DNA from: Pseudobacter sp051955275
GTDB lineage: Bacteria > Bacteroidota > Bacteroidia > Chitinophagales > Chitinophagaceae
Assembly (NCBI RefSeq): GCF_051955275.1
Contig: NZ_JBQCGW010000294.1
Coordinates: forward strand, 8,736-72,735
Length of the DNA stretch: 64,000 nucleotides
Reading direction: 5' to 3'
The translations under genes and the position numbers were made by a program. Shown here in pieces: positions 1 through 8,449 of this stretch. Position 1 is the stretch's first letter. The number at the start of each line of letters is the position of its first letter. The notes below the pieces were generated by a model. The model ran no database searches and had not been told where the DNA came from. It saw only the letters and a program-made list of their open reading frames with translations.

Positions 1-626
1 TCGATCACCTGTGGGTGATCATTGTTGACGAGGGTGCCGCCATCGCCATTAGCTCTTTCAGCATCGGTACGGCAATCCACGTGAATTTCGGTACAGGGGC
101 CACAGGGACCGGTATCGCCCATTTCCCAGAAATTGTCTTTTTTCTTTCCAAGCAGGATGCGGTCTTCAGCGATCCATTTCTTCCATTCATTATAAGCTTC
201 CTCGTCTTTTGGCAGATTCTCTTTGGTATCGCCTTCAAATATGGTCACATAAAGACGGTCTTTCGGTATCTGGAATACTCCTGTCAGTAATTCCCAGCTC
301 CATTCAATGGCTTCTTTCTTGAAATAATCCCCGAAGCTCCAGTTCCCAAGCATTTCGAACATGGTATGGTGATAGGTATCAACACCTACTTCTTCCAGGT
401 CGTTGTGTTTTCCGCTGACGCGAAGGCATTTCTGCGTATCCGCCACTCTTTTGTTGGGGGATTGTTTGTTACCGAGAAAGAAATCCTTGAACTGGTTCAT
501 CCCTGCGTTGGTGAACAGCAGGGTAGGATCATTTTTGATCACGATAGGAGCGGAAGGCACGATGGTATGGCCTTTCGATTTGAAAAAATCCAGAAAATGC
601 TGGCGTATAGCTGCGCTTGTCATCAT
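1..626 (-). CDS. alaS: Alanyl-tRNA synthetase, N-terminal part (truncated by window edge)
   Basis: Charges tRNA-Ala with alanine in the cytoplasm. About 208 N-terminal residues are visible; the rest lies beyond position 1. The N-terminus reads MMTSAAIRQHFLDFFKSKGH, followed by typical class II AlaRS core segments: FTNAGMNQFKDFFLG, then a TYHHTMFEMLGNWSFGDYF stretch, then WEMGDTGPCGPCTEIH. These are diagnostic of AlaRS. Two ATG codons (624-626 and 621-623) are possible starts and differ by one residue. It is divergent from the M23 peptidase gene, and a minus-strand -7 promoter element sits at 765-772, about 140 bp upstream. Identification is very secure; only the exact start is open. Confidence 0.97.
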   Translation of the reverse strand, partial: MMTSAAIRQHFLDFFKSKGHTIVPSAPIVIKNDPTLLFTNAGMNQFKDFFLGNKQSPNKRVADTQKCLRVSGKHNDLEEVGVDTYHHTMFEMLGNWSFGDYFKKEAIEWSWELLTGVFQIPKDRLYVTIFEGDTKENLPKDEEAYNEWKKWIAEDRILLGKKKDNFWEMGDTGPCGPCTEIHVDCRTDAERANGDGGTLVNNDHPQVI

Positions 627-730
627 AAACGGAACAATCTTTGATAATGTGAAAGCCTCACTGCATACATTCATTTCCACAGATAACTACCGGAATTTTA
701 AGAGAATGCAAAAAAATCCGCTTTTTCCTG

Positions 731-738
731 TAGGTTTG
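731..738 (+). promoter_or_regulatory. Possible -7 promoter element for the M23 peptidase gene
   Basis: TAGGTTTG matches TAnnTTTG and lies about 90 bp upstream of the M23 gene on the plus strand. No clear -33 box accompanies it. Confidence 0.35.
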
Positions 739-764
739 TAGCGTTGGCTCTGAATAACGTGGTG

Positions 765-772
765 CAAAGGTA
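765..772 (-). promoter_or_regulatory. -7 promoter element for alaS
   Basis: On the minus strand this reads TACCTTTG, an exact match to the Bacteroidota -7 consensus TAnnTTTG. It lies about 140 bp upstream of alaS. No convincing -33 element was found, so this is an inference from one motif. Confidence 0.45.
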
Positions 773-826
773 ATCCAATTCGTGCTGTTTTATAATGAAA
801 TCAAGTCCTGATGACCACGGTCTCTC

Positions 827-1798
827 ATGAAAAAGATTAAGTATTACTATAATACCAATACGCTTCGTTACGAGAAGCTTGAAACACCCCTGCGGGTAAA
901 ACTCCTCCGCGTATTGGGTTTCATTTCCGCCGCCATCGTTACCGCCATCATCATTGTATCAATCGCCTACCGGTATTTCCCTTCTGCCAATGAAAAGAAG
1001 CTGATGGCCGAGAACGAAAAACTGGAAGAACAATACGAAACCCTGGAAGGCGCGGCGAAGAAATTATCACAGCGACTGACCGAACTCGAAAACCGGGATA
1101 ACGATATCTACCGTACCATTTTTGAGGCCAATCCCATCCCGGACAGCATCCGCGCCCTGGAAATTGCACAGCAGAAAGAATGGAAACTGGTAAACAGTAT
1201 GACCAGTTCCGAACTGGAAAACTCTATTGTTCAGACCCTCAATAACCTGAACAACCGGATGAATAACCAGGACAAGTCCTACAGCGATATCACAAAATTC
1301 ATCAGTAATAAAGAAGAGCTCCTCGCCTGTACACCGGCCATCCAGCCTGTAAGCAACTCTGATCTGAAAAGGGTGGCTTCCGGCTTCGGCAGCCGTATCG
1401 ACCCGGTGTACAAAACCATCAAGTTCCATGCGGGGCTCGACTTCTCCGCTCCACAGGGTACACCCATTTATGCCACCGCCAATGGCACTATCAGAACAGC
1501 CGGCAACCTGGGTAATGGGTACGGTAACTACGTGGTTATCAATCATGGTTACGGGTACGAGACGCTTTACGGGCATATGTTCAAGGTAAAAGTGAAAGGC
1601 GGTCAGCGTGTAAAGCGTGGTGAGATCATCGGATGGGTAGGCAGCACCGGTAAGTCCACCGGCCCTCACTGCCACTATGAGGTGCATAAAAATGGCCGTC
1701 CCATCGATCCCATTTACTTCTTTTATAATGACCTCACTCCTGAGCAATTCGACAGGATGCTGAAAATGGCTGCAAGTAGCAACCAAAGCTTTGACTAA
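827..1798 (+). CDS. Membrane-anchored M23 (LytM-type) metallopeptidase
   Basis: Probable peptidoglycan endopeptidase or LytM-type regulator of cell-wall hydrolysis. It has 323 residues: a short cytoplasmic N-terminus, one transmembrane segment (about residues 28-50), a coiled-coil stalk (about 53-90) and a C-terminal M23 domain (about 180-300). The zinc and catalytic motifs are intact: H201xxxD205 (HAGLDF), H250 (YGH) and H281-C-H283, so it is probably active. Such type II anchored M23 proteins are common in Bacteroidota. It appears monocistronic, divergent from alaS. The start at 827 directly precedes a lysine-rich N-terminus suited to a membrane anchor. Its exact bond specificity cannot be told from sequence. 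Confidence 0.9.
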   Translation: MKKIKYYYNTNTLRYEKLETPLRVKLLRVLGFISAAIVTAIIIVSIAYRYFPSANEKKLMAENEKLEEQYETLEGAAKKLSQRLTELENRDNDIYRTIFEANPIPDSIRALEIAQQKEWKLVNSMTSSELENSIVQTLNNLNNRMNNQDKSYSDITKFISNKEELLACTPAIQPVSNSDLKRVASGFGSRIDPVYKTIKFHAGLDFSAPQGTPIYATANGTIRTAGNLGNGYGNYVVINHGYGYETLYGHMFKVKVKGGQRVKRGEIIGWVGSTGKSTGPHCHYEVHKNGRPIDPIYFFYNDLTPEQFDRMLKMAASSNQSFD

Positions 1799-1864
1799 CA
1801 AGCAGGTTTGACAATATTGTGACCCTGCCCGTCAACCTTATTGGGAAGTTATGCGTTGTAGGTG

Positions 1865-1872
1865 TACATTTG
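1865..1872 (+). promoter_or_regulatory. -7 promoter element for the AraC-family gene
   Basis: TACATTTG matches TAnnTTTG exactly, and a TTG triplet at 1841-1843 lies about 21 bases upstream, a reasonable -33 position. This places transcription start near 1880, downstream of the first in-frame ATG at 1851. That argues the real start codon is 1884 or, more likely, 1932. Confidence 0.55.
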
Positions 1873-1931
1873 CAACGCCGTTTATGCACCATCCGCCCGA
1901 CATATTAACGCTGGCTTACAAGCAGCCCATC

Positions 1932-2837
1932 ATGCAGGACCAATTAAATGTGTTGCACGAAAAAGAGCAACAAATCCCTGGTTCTGTGCAGTATATGATC
2001 CACCGATACGAAAAGGATTCTCTCTGGAGTATCGAGGATACGGGTATGATGGTTTATCATTTCCGCAAGAACGAGCCCAAAGAGAACTATCTCGAACTCC
2101 GTTTCTGTCTTTCCGGTAATGTTTATTGCAAACAGAAATCCACCGAGTGCCACCAGTGCAAGTTAGGTAACAGCCGTAACTGCAATGACCGCGCGGATAC
2201 CGTTGATGTGCTGAGTTTCCGCTTTTCTCCTGCTCATTTATCGCAGTTTGTTCGTCAGAACGTTCCTGCCAGTACTTCTTCCGATGAGGTTCTTCAGTTC
2301 CTGCATCCCAACAGCTTTACCAAGTTGCTGAACCTTTGCGGCAGAACCCGTATGGTGCTGGAAGCTGTGCTGAATCACAATTACACGGGCAGCCTGGAGA
2401 ATATCTACATCAATGCCCAGGTTCAGATGCTCCTGTTGTACAGCATGGAGTGTATGCTGGGAGAAGAAAAAGGAGAGAAGGGTATCGAAGTCTTCCAGTG
2501 TAAATTCCTGGCCAACGAGGCAGACCGCGATAAGATCGTGAAAGCGCGCGAAATTCTCATCCAGCATATCGGCGAGCCAATTACCATCAAGGAGCTCAGC
2601 CGCAAAGTGGCCATCAATGAATGTTACCTCAAGAAAGGTTTCAAAGAGATGTTCGGCACCACTGTATTCGACTTCTACCAGAACCAGCGTATGGAACATG
2701 CGCGTTACCTCCTTTATGAAAAAGGACTCAGCGTAACCGAAGTATCCATGATGCTTGGCTATTCATCCATCTCACATTTCTCTACGGCGTTCAAGCGTCA
2801 TACGGGCATCAAGCCTTGTGAATTGCTGTTACATTAA
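1932..2837 (+). CDS. AraC-family transcriptional regulator with a five-cysteine N-terminal cluster
   Basis: Likely the local regulator of the heme-uptake operon that begins about 230 bp downstream on the same strand. With the start chosen here (301 residues) the C-terminal 85 residues or so form the two helix-turn-helix motifs of AraC/XylS proteins, including SVTEVSMMLGYSSISHFSTA. The N-terminal sensing domain contains five cysteines, C59, C66, C73, C76 and C84, spaced C-x6-C-x6-C-x2-C-x7-C with a histidine between the last closely spaced pair. Earlier in-frame ATGs exist at 1851 and 1884, but a promoter-like TACATTTG at 1865-1872 makes 1851 unlikely. The arrangement resembles PchR-type regulators next to iron/heme receptors. 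The metal- or heme-sensing role is inference. Confidence 0.85.
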   Translation: MQDQLNVLHEKEQQIPGSVQYMIHRYEKDSLWSIEDTGMMVYHFRKNEPKENYLELRFCLSGNVYCKQKSTECHQCKLGNSRNCNDRADTVDVLSFRFSPAHLSQFVRQNVPASTSSDEVLQFLHPNSFTKLLNLCGRTRMVLEAVLNHNYTGSLENIYINAQVQMLLLYSMECMLGEEKGEKGIEVFQCKFLANEADRDKIVKAREILIQHIGEPITIKELSRKVAINECYLKKGFKEMFGTTVFDFYQNQRMEHARYLLYEKGLSVTEVSMMLGYSSISHFSTAFKRHTGIKPCELLLH

Positions 2838-2924
2838 TCTGTTGTTTTTTTTCCAACCCAACATATTTCTTTTCGCGTAAACACTGTTTCCCTTTCCAGT
2901 AACCTGTTCACCCGCCTCTCCATT

Positions 2925-2932
2925 TAATTTTG
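2925..2932 (+). promoter_or_regulatory. -7 promoter element of the heme-uptake operon
   Basis: TAATTTTG matches TAnnTTTG, 131 bp upstream of the heme receptor start at 3064. No recognisable Fur box was seen in 2838-3063, in keeping with control by the neighbouring AraC-type regulator. Confidence 0.5.
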
Positions 2933-3063
2933 TACCTCCACATTATGCCAGGCCGGTTCTAACCCTTCTGCCTGGATTGTTATCAATTGAACTTATTGTC
3001 TGCAAACTCACGAAGCACTGCATCGGTTGGTGCCGGGCTTTGCTTGCAATTAAACACCTGAAC

Positions 3064-5145
3064 ATGCGTACAATTATTACAGGATCATTCTTTGGGATCA
3101 TCCTATCGATGGCTGGAAATACGGAGGCGGCTGCTCAAAAGGCGGCGAAAGATAGTGTACCCGTTCGCGTTAGTGCGTTGCAGGAGGTGGTAGTAACCGG
3201 ACAATACCAGCCACAATCATTACGTAAATCCGTATACCAGGTTCGCACCATTACGGCTGACCGCATATCGAGGCAGGGTGCTACCAGTCTTACAGGGGTA
3301 TTGAACAATGAGCTGGGCATCCGTTTCTCTAACGACAGAACACTTGGAACAACTGATATAGAACTGATGGGAATGAGTGGCAGGAATGTAAAGATCCTGC
3401 TGGATGGTGTACCCCTGGTTGACCGGGGAGATACACGTGAAAGCCTAAACCAGATTGATGTTCACACTATTGAAAAGGTTGAGATCGTGGAAGGGCCGAT
3501 GTCGGTTTCTTATGGCTCCGATGCACTGGCAGGTGTGATCAATATCATCACTAAAAAGGGAAGCAAGAGTAAGCTCTCCGTTTCTGCAGGTGCGCAGGAA
3601 GAGTCGGCAGGAAGTGAATACGAGCCCGGACTAAATAAAGGAGTACATAACCAATACCTGAACCTAAGCTGGCAAAAAAACAACTGGACCATCTCTGCTG
3701 GTGGAGCGCACAATGATTTTGGCGGTTGGAAAGAAGGAAGGGATTCTCTGGCAGATAAAAGGGAATGGCATCCTAAAGAACAGTGGCTGGGCAATGCAAG
3801 ATTGGGATACCATAATAGTAAGTTCAATACCTGGTACAGGCTGGATGCATTAACGGAGACCATCAACAGTATGGGTTCCATCTTTCAGGCAACCAATACT
3901 GCAAGAGATCAGAATTATTATACGCACCGCTATCTGCACCAGGTGCAGGCAGATTACAATATGAATGAGCGTCTGCAATGGAATGCACTGGCTGCTTATA
4001 CGGATTATTCAAGAAGAACGCAGACGTCCCTGCTGGATCTGAATACGGGTAAATCAACATTGTCGCAGGGAGATGGTGAGCAGGATAAGGCAACTTTCAA
4101 CAGCCTGGCGGGCAGGATCACTGCGCAGTATAGGATCTCTGAGAAGCTGTCGGTGCAACCAGGACTTGATTACAACAGGGAATCAGCCAGGGGGGCAAGG
4201 ATCAGCGGAACGCCTTCCATTACTGATTTTGCAATATTCGCTTCGGCGGAATGGCGTATTGTGGCGGGAGTCAATATACGCCCCGGGATCAGATTTATAC
4301 GTAACTCCGTATATGATGCTCCACCGGTAGTTCCATCAGTGAATACCAAATTCGATCTTGGAAAGAATTTCGATCTGCGTGTGGCATATGCGCGGGGATT
4401 CCGTTCTCCTGCATTGCGCGAGTTGTATTTCTATTTCTTCGACGCCAGTCATTCCATCAAGGGTAATACCAACCTGAAAGCCGAGTATTCAAACAGTTTC
4501 AACGGATCGCTTACCTGGCATCCTGCACCTGATAAAGAACTGAAGTTAAAAGCCACTGTGGGAGCATTCTACAATGAGTTCAGGAATCAGATCAACTATG
4601 GCGCAGATGCTTCTGTGCCCGATGTGCTGACCTATATCAATATCGACAGGTTCAAAACAACCGGCGGTACGCTCAGCACTACACTGAATTACAAATCATG
4701 GCAGCTGAATGCAGGGTTCTCTATGATCGGTCGCTACAACAACCTGTCAGATAACAGCAATTATGAAAAGGATGATCTTCCTTCTTTTGTGTGGAGCCCG
4801 GAAGCGAATGCCAACCTGTTGTATGATATTCAGAAGATAGGCACCAGGGTCAGCCTGTTCTACAAGTTCACGGGGAAGCGTCCTGTTTACCAGACGATGA
4901 CAGCAAACGGACAAACAGTAGCTGCAAGAGCGGAAACGGCCAGCTTTTCCTGGGCCGATGCCACAATCAGCAAGTCACTCGGGAAATTCATCACCCTTAA
5001 TGGCGGCGTGAAAAATATTTTCAATGTAACCACCCTGTCCAGCAATGTGGGAGACACAGGTGCAGCGCACAGTTCAGGTGGAGACCTGCCACTGAGCTAC
5101 GGACGCTCCTGGTTTGTGGGGCTTGCATTTCAATGGAATCAATAA
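3064..5145 (+). CDS. hmuR: TonB-dependent outer-membrane heme receptor (HmuR-like)
   Basis: Imports heme or hemin across the outer membrane using TonB energy. It has 693 residues from the ATG at 3064, which gives a proper signal peptide; a longer in-frame extension to 2977 has no signal-like start. After the signal peptide comes EVVVTGQ (about residues 38-44), then the plug domain with GRNVKILLDGVPLVDRG and YGSDALAGVINIITKKG, then the 22-strand barrel. Around residues 445-465 lies GFRSPALRELYF followed by a histidine (DASHS) and GNTNL. This corresponds to the FRAP-His-NPNL region conserved in heme receptors. It is first in an operon with hmuY, hmuTUV and hmuS, which strongly supports heme as substrate. 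HmuR is the closest family label, but other BtuB-like receptors share the fold. Confidence 0.88.
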   Translation: MRTIITGSFFGIILSMAGNTEAAAQKAAKDSVPVRVSALQEVVVTGQYQPQSLRKSVYQVRTITADRISRQGATSLTGVLNNELGIRFSNDRTLGTTDIELMGMSGRNVKILLDGVPLVDRGDTRESLNQIDVHTIEKVEIVEGPMSVSYGSDALAGVINIITKKGSKSKLSVSAGAQEESAGSEYEPGLNKGVHNQYLNLSWQKNNWTISAGGAHNDFGGWKEGRDSLADKREWHPKEQWLGNARLGYHNSKFNTWYRLDALTETINSMGSIFQATNTARDQNYYTHRYLHQVQADYNMNERLQWNALAAYTDYSRRTQTSLLDLNTGKSTLSQGDGEQDKATFNSLAGRITAQYRISEKLSVQPGLDYNRESARGARISGTPSITDFAIFASAEWRIVAGVNIRPGIRFIRNSVYDAPPVVPSVNTKFDLGKNFDLRVAYARGFRSPALRELYFYFFDASHSIKGNTNLKAEYSNSFNGSLTWHPAPDKELKLKATVGAFYNEFRNQINYGADASVPDVLTYINIDRFKTTGGTLSTTLNYKSWQLNAGFSMIGRYNNLSDNSNYEKDDLPSFVWSPEANANLLYDIQKIGTRVSLFYKFTGKRPVYQTMTANGQTVAARAETASFSWADATISKSLGKFITLNGGVKNIFNVTTLSSNVGDTGAAHSSGGDLPLSYGRSWFVGLAFQWNQ

Positions 5146-5169
5146 TAAATCATCTTAATAAACACACCC

Positions 5170-6552
5170 ATGTTATTTAGAATTACAGCCCTGATGTTGA
5201 TGCTCACTACCGTATTTTCTGCCTGTGAAAAAGACGATCCACCAATGGCTGATAACCTCATTCAGTTTGAAGCTGCTGACCAGGGCCTCGGAACTGATGT
5301 GAATTCAAAAGATATTACCATTAAGTTATCACGCAATTCAGATGCTGCCATTCCTGTAACTGTTGAGCTTACAGAAACCGGCGTTGTCTACGGAACTCAT
5401 TATACTACCTCGCCTGCTGCAGCAGCTGGTATTATCACACTCACAATTCCTGCGGGTAGCAACAGCGTGTCTTTCAACGTTACTAAAAAGGCTGATATCC
5501 TGCTGAATGGAGATGAGTCTGTCAGCTTCAATATTAAAGCGGCTGGTACTCCGGTTGGGCAAACAACCAAACTGAAACTGTCCTTCGGTTCTATCGTTTC
5601 TACGGGTACAAGCCTGGAGTTGAATGGCGGTGAAGGAGGGTCATCTGCTGTCAATCACGTATTTGTTGACTTCAGCAATAATGTGCAAACAGCAGTTAAC
5701 CGTAAGGTCTACGACCTGAAATTCGCTTCCGGCGCTGATTGGCGCGTATTGCTGAACAATGTTGCCGGATGGGCTGCCGTAAAGACGAATAAAACTGATA
5801 TCAATGCCGTGAATGAAGGCGATGTAACACTGGCCAGCATGCAGATCGGTTATGGCTTCGGAACGCTCGCCATGATCGATGATGTGGAAGGAGATATTAC
5901 AAAGAATGCCATGGGCGAAGTTTCGGCTACAGAATCTGACAACAAGGTGTTCCTTGTCAGCACTGCCGGCGCTACATTCACACCACCTGCCATCACTGCC
6001 ATCAAAAAAATACGCGTGCTGCGTAACGCAAACGGATATACGCTTCAGTACGCCGATATCAATGCCACTACTTTCCAGACGCTGACCATTGAAAAGAACA
6101 GCGCTTACAATTTCCGCTTTGCTTCTTTTGCAACTGGCGTGGTAAGTGTAGAGCCTGCAAAAGACCGCTGGGATATCGTTTGGGGATGGAGCTTCTACAA
6201 AGCATTTGATGACGTAACCAGCAAGTGGATCCCTTATGCATACTCAGATCTCGTATTCTCCAACAGGTCCGGAAATGTTCAGGCTGCTGAAGTACTTACT
6301 TCCACTGTATCCTATGCTGATTTCAAAGAAAGCAATATCGCTGCTGTAACCTTCGATACCAGGAGCGATGCCATCGGCGCTAAATGGCGGTTGGCATCTC
6401 AAACAGGTGCAGGAGTTTACACAGACCGTTTTTATGTTGTGAAAGACGGGGCAGGCAATGTGTACAAACTGAAGTTCGTGAACTTCCATCCCAGCGATGG
6501 TGGCAAACGCGGCTATCCCAATATCGAGTACAAACTTGTAAAGAAGGCATAA
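5170..6552 (+). CDS. hmuY: HmuY-family heme-binding lipoprotein
   Basis: Predicted surface lipoprotein that captures heme and passes it to the receptor encoded just upstream (24-nt gap). It has 460 residues, with a lipobox ending at C19 (TTVFSAC). Residues about 30-145 look like a Calx-beta-type beta-sandwich (VNSKDITIKLSRNSDAAIPV, ADILLNGDESVSF). The C-terminal 310 residues match the HmuY domain layout (KVYDLKFASGADWRVLLNN, KDRWDIVWGWSFYKAF, FYVVKDGAGNVYKLKFVNF). Porphyromonas HmuY is only about 215 residues, so this is a larger, two-domain version. Heme ligands cannot be assigned by eye. Family membership is secure; heme binding is inferred from family and operon. Confidence 0.85.
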   Translation: MLFRITALMLMLTTVFSACEKDDPPMADNLIQFEAADQGLGTDVNSKDITIKLSRNSDAAIPVTVELTETGVVYGTHYTTSPAAAAGIITLTIPAGSNSVSFNVTKKADILLNGDESVSFNIKAAGTPVGQTTKLKLSFGSIVSTGTSLELNGGEGGSSAVNHVFVDFSNNVQTAVNRKVYDLKFASGADWRVLLNNVAGWAAVKTNKTDINAVNEGDVTLASMQIGYGFGTLAMIDDVEGDITKNAMGEVSATESDNKVFLVSTAGATFTPPAITAIKKIRVLRNANGYTLQYADINATTFQTLTIEKNSAYNFRFASFATGVVSVEPAKDRWDIVWGWSFYKAFDDVTSKWIPYAYSDLVFSNRSGNVQAAEVLTSTVSYADFKESNIAAVTFDTRSDAIGAKWRLASQTGAGVYTDRFYVVKDGAGNVYKLKFVNFHPSDGGKRGYPNIEYKLVKKA

Positions 6553-6569
6553 CCCCACAACACCAAACT

Positions 6570-7391
6570 ATGAAGAAGACATTCTTTGTACTGTTACCAT
6601 TAATCCTTCTTTTATCCAACATTTCCAGTGCACAGCAACGCATTGTCAGCCTCAGCGGGGCTATCAGTGAAATGCTGTGTTCACTGGGGCTGGAGGACCA
6701 GATAATCGGAGTGGATGTTACAAGTAACTACCCTGCTTCGCTCAAACAGAAAGCAAGTGTTGGTCATAACCGGAATATTTCCGCCGAAGGCATCATTGCA
6801 CTGCGCCCCACGCTGGTGCTGGCAGTGAAGGATGAGCTCAAGCCCGAAGTGCAGGAGCAGCTCCGCCTCGCAAAAGTGAATCTGCAGGTGGTAAAGCAGG
6901 AATTTTCTCCTGCCGGCACCAGGTCACTGCTGCAGGAAGTGGCAAAAATCACAAACACTGAAGCGAAGGGCAAACAACTGCTCAGCAGTTTCGATAAGGA
7001 AATGGCTGCGCTGAAAATTGCCAACAACGGCAGGAAAGTGCTCTTCGTGTACGCACGGGGTGCAGGTTCCATGACAGTTTGCGGAACAGGTCAGTCACCC
7101 GACCAGATGATCCGCCTTGCAGGTTCTGCCAATGCCATGACAGGTTTCGAGGGCTTCAAGCCGCTCTCTGCTGAAGCACTGGTGGCAGCCAATCCTGATG
7201 TGATCCTGCTGTTCGACAGCGGCCTGCAGAGTGTTGGTGGAGTGGATGGCTTACTGAAAGTCCCCGGTGTGATCAATACCAATGCCGGTAAGAATAAAAA
7301 AGTGATTTCAATGGACGGGCAGTTCCTTTCCGGCTTCGGCCTCAGGCTGCCCCAGGCTATTCTGCAATTGAATAAAAAGATTACCGGTTAG
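6570..7391 (+). CDS. hmuT: Heme ABC transporter substrate-binding protein HmuT
   Basis: Periplasmic heme-binding component feeding the HmuUV importer. It has 273 residues with a signal peptide ending near residue 21 (SNISSAQ). The start at 6570 yields this signal peptide and leaves a 17-nt gap after hmuY. The cluster A-2 binding-protein fold is recognisable from RIVSLSGAISEMLCSLGLED, SAEGIIALRPTLVLA and LVAANPDVILLF. In heme-binding relatives such as ShuT and PhuT the axial ligand is the tyrosine of a VGYxR motif. Here the motif reads VGHNR, with His66 in that place, so heme would be bound by a histidine or elsewhere. It is followed after 2 nt by the permease gene. Confidence 0.88.
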   Translation: MKKTFFVLLPLILLLSNISSAQQRIVSLSGAISEMLCSLGLEDQIIGVDVTSNYPASLKQKASVGHNRNISAEGIIALRPTLVLAVKDELKPEVQEQLRLAKVNLQVVKQEFSPAGTRSLLQEVAKITNTEAKGKQLLSSFDKEMAALKIANNGRKVLFVYARGAGSMTVCGTGQSPDQMIRLAGSANAMTGFEGFKPLSAEALVAANPDVILLFDSGLQSVGGVDGLLKVPGVINTNAGKNKKVISMDGQFLSGFGLRLPQAILQLNKKITG

Positions 7392-7393
7392 CC

Positions 7394-8449
7394 ATGAAAA
7401 AAAAGTGGGTAACGATAGCACTGATCGTTTTGCTGCTGGTTGTTGTAATACTGGCCGCAGGCATCGGTGCCATGAAGATATCACCAACGCAGGTGGTGGC
7501 CATTCTGTTTGATAGAGCTGGCCTCCACCTGCCGGTGGCCTATGACGAGGGGATGGCCAATGTGCTTATGCATATCAGGCTGCCCAGGGTAGTAATGGCT
7601 GTGCTCATCGGAGCAGGACTGTCAGTGGCTGGTGTAGCCATGCAGGGATTGTTCCGCAATCCCATGGCAGATCCCGGACTGATAGGAATTTCCTTTGGCG
7701 CTTCACTGTTTGCTGTACTGGTAATTGTGGTGATCTCTGCATTGCCGGCATTTGCTATCGACAACCTCATGTCTCGTTATTATCTGCTTAGCCTGTTTAC
7801 ATTCCTGGGGGCGTGCATCACTTCATTCCTGATCTTCAGGATATCCAGAACAAATGGCAAAACCATGCTGGTTACGCTGCTGCTGGCAGGGCTTGCCATC
7901 AATGGCCTTTGCCGCGCAATGATTGACCTGATCACATATACCGCAGATGACCAGCAACTGCGCAATGCCACTATCTGGACGATGGGTAGTCTTGGCGGTG
8001 CCAACTGGCAGATCGTACTTATGCTCTTACCATTCATCCTTACTCCGGTATTGTTGCTACCCAGCCTGGCCAAATCCCTCAATGCATTTGCATTGGGAGA
8101 GAATGAAGCCGCGTACCTGGGCATCAATGTAAAAAGATTGAAAACACTCATCATCGTGCTGGCCACGCTTGCTGTAGGGGCATCCGTGGCAGTAGCAGGG
8201 ATCATCGGATTTGTAGGGCTGATAGTGCCGCATATTGTGCGTACCATCTCCGGCAATGATCATCGTTCCCTGCTACTCAACAGTGCGCTGGCAGGCTCAG
8301 CGCTGCTCACTCTGGCAGATGTATGCAGCCGCACATTGATCGCACCGGCTGAACTGCCTATCGGTATCGTTACTGCCGTACTTGGCGCACCGGTATTTGT
8401 GATGTTATTGCTCAAACAAAAAAAGCAGTTGCGAACTGTTCAATCATGA
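7394..8449 (+). CDS. hmuU: Heme ABC transporter permease HmuU (FecCD family)
   Basis: Inner-membrane channel of the heme importer. It has 351 residues and is highly hydrophobic, with about ten transmembrane segments as in BtuC/FecCD proteins. Family hallmarks are LPRVVMAVLIGAGLSVAGVA followed by MQGLFRNPMADPGLIGISFGA near the N-terminus. Later come LGENEAAYLGINV, the cytoplasmic coupling region, and GFVGLIVPHIVRT. It begins 2 nt after hmuT and its stop codon overlaps the hmuV start (ATGA), so translation is likely coupled. Substrate is assigned from the operon. Confidence 0.93.
   Translation: MKKKWVTIALIVLLLVVVILAAGIGAMKISPTQVVAILFDRAGLHLPVAYDEGMANVLMHIRLPRVVMAVLIGAGLSVAGVAMQGLFRNPMADPGLIGISFGASLFAVLVIVVISALPAFAIDNLMSRYYLLSLFTFLGACITSFLIFRISRTNGKTMLVTLLLAGLAINGLCRAMIDLITYTADDQQLRNATIWTMGSLGGANWQIVLMLLPFILTPVLLLPSLAKSLNAFALGENEAAYLGINVKRLKTLIIVLATLAVGASVAVAGIIGFVGLIVPHIVRTISGNDHRSLLLNSALAGSALLTLADVCSRTLIAPAELPIGIVTAVLGAPVFVMLLLKQKKQLRTVQS

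Noticed and set aside
2838..3063. Fur box upstream of the heme-uptake operon
   Set aside because: No sequence close to GATAATGATAATCATTATC was found; regulation by the AraC neighbour is more likely.
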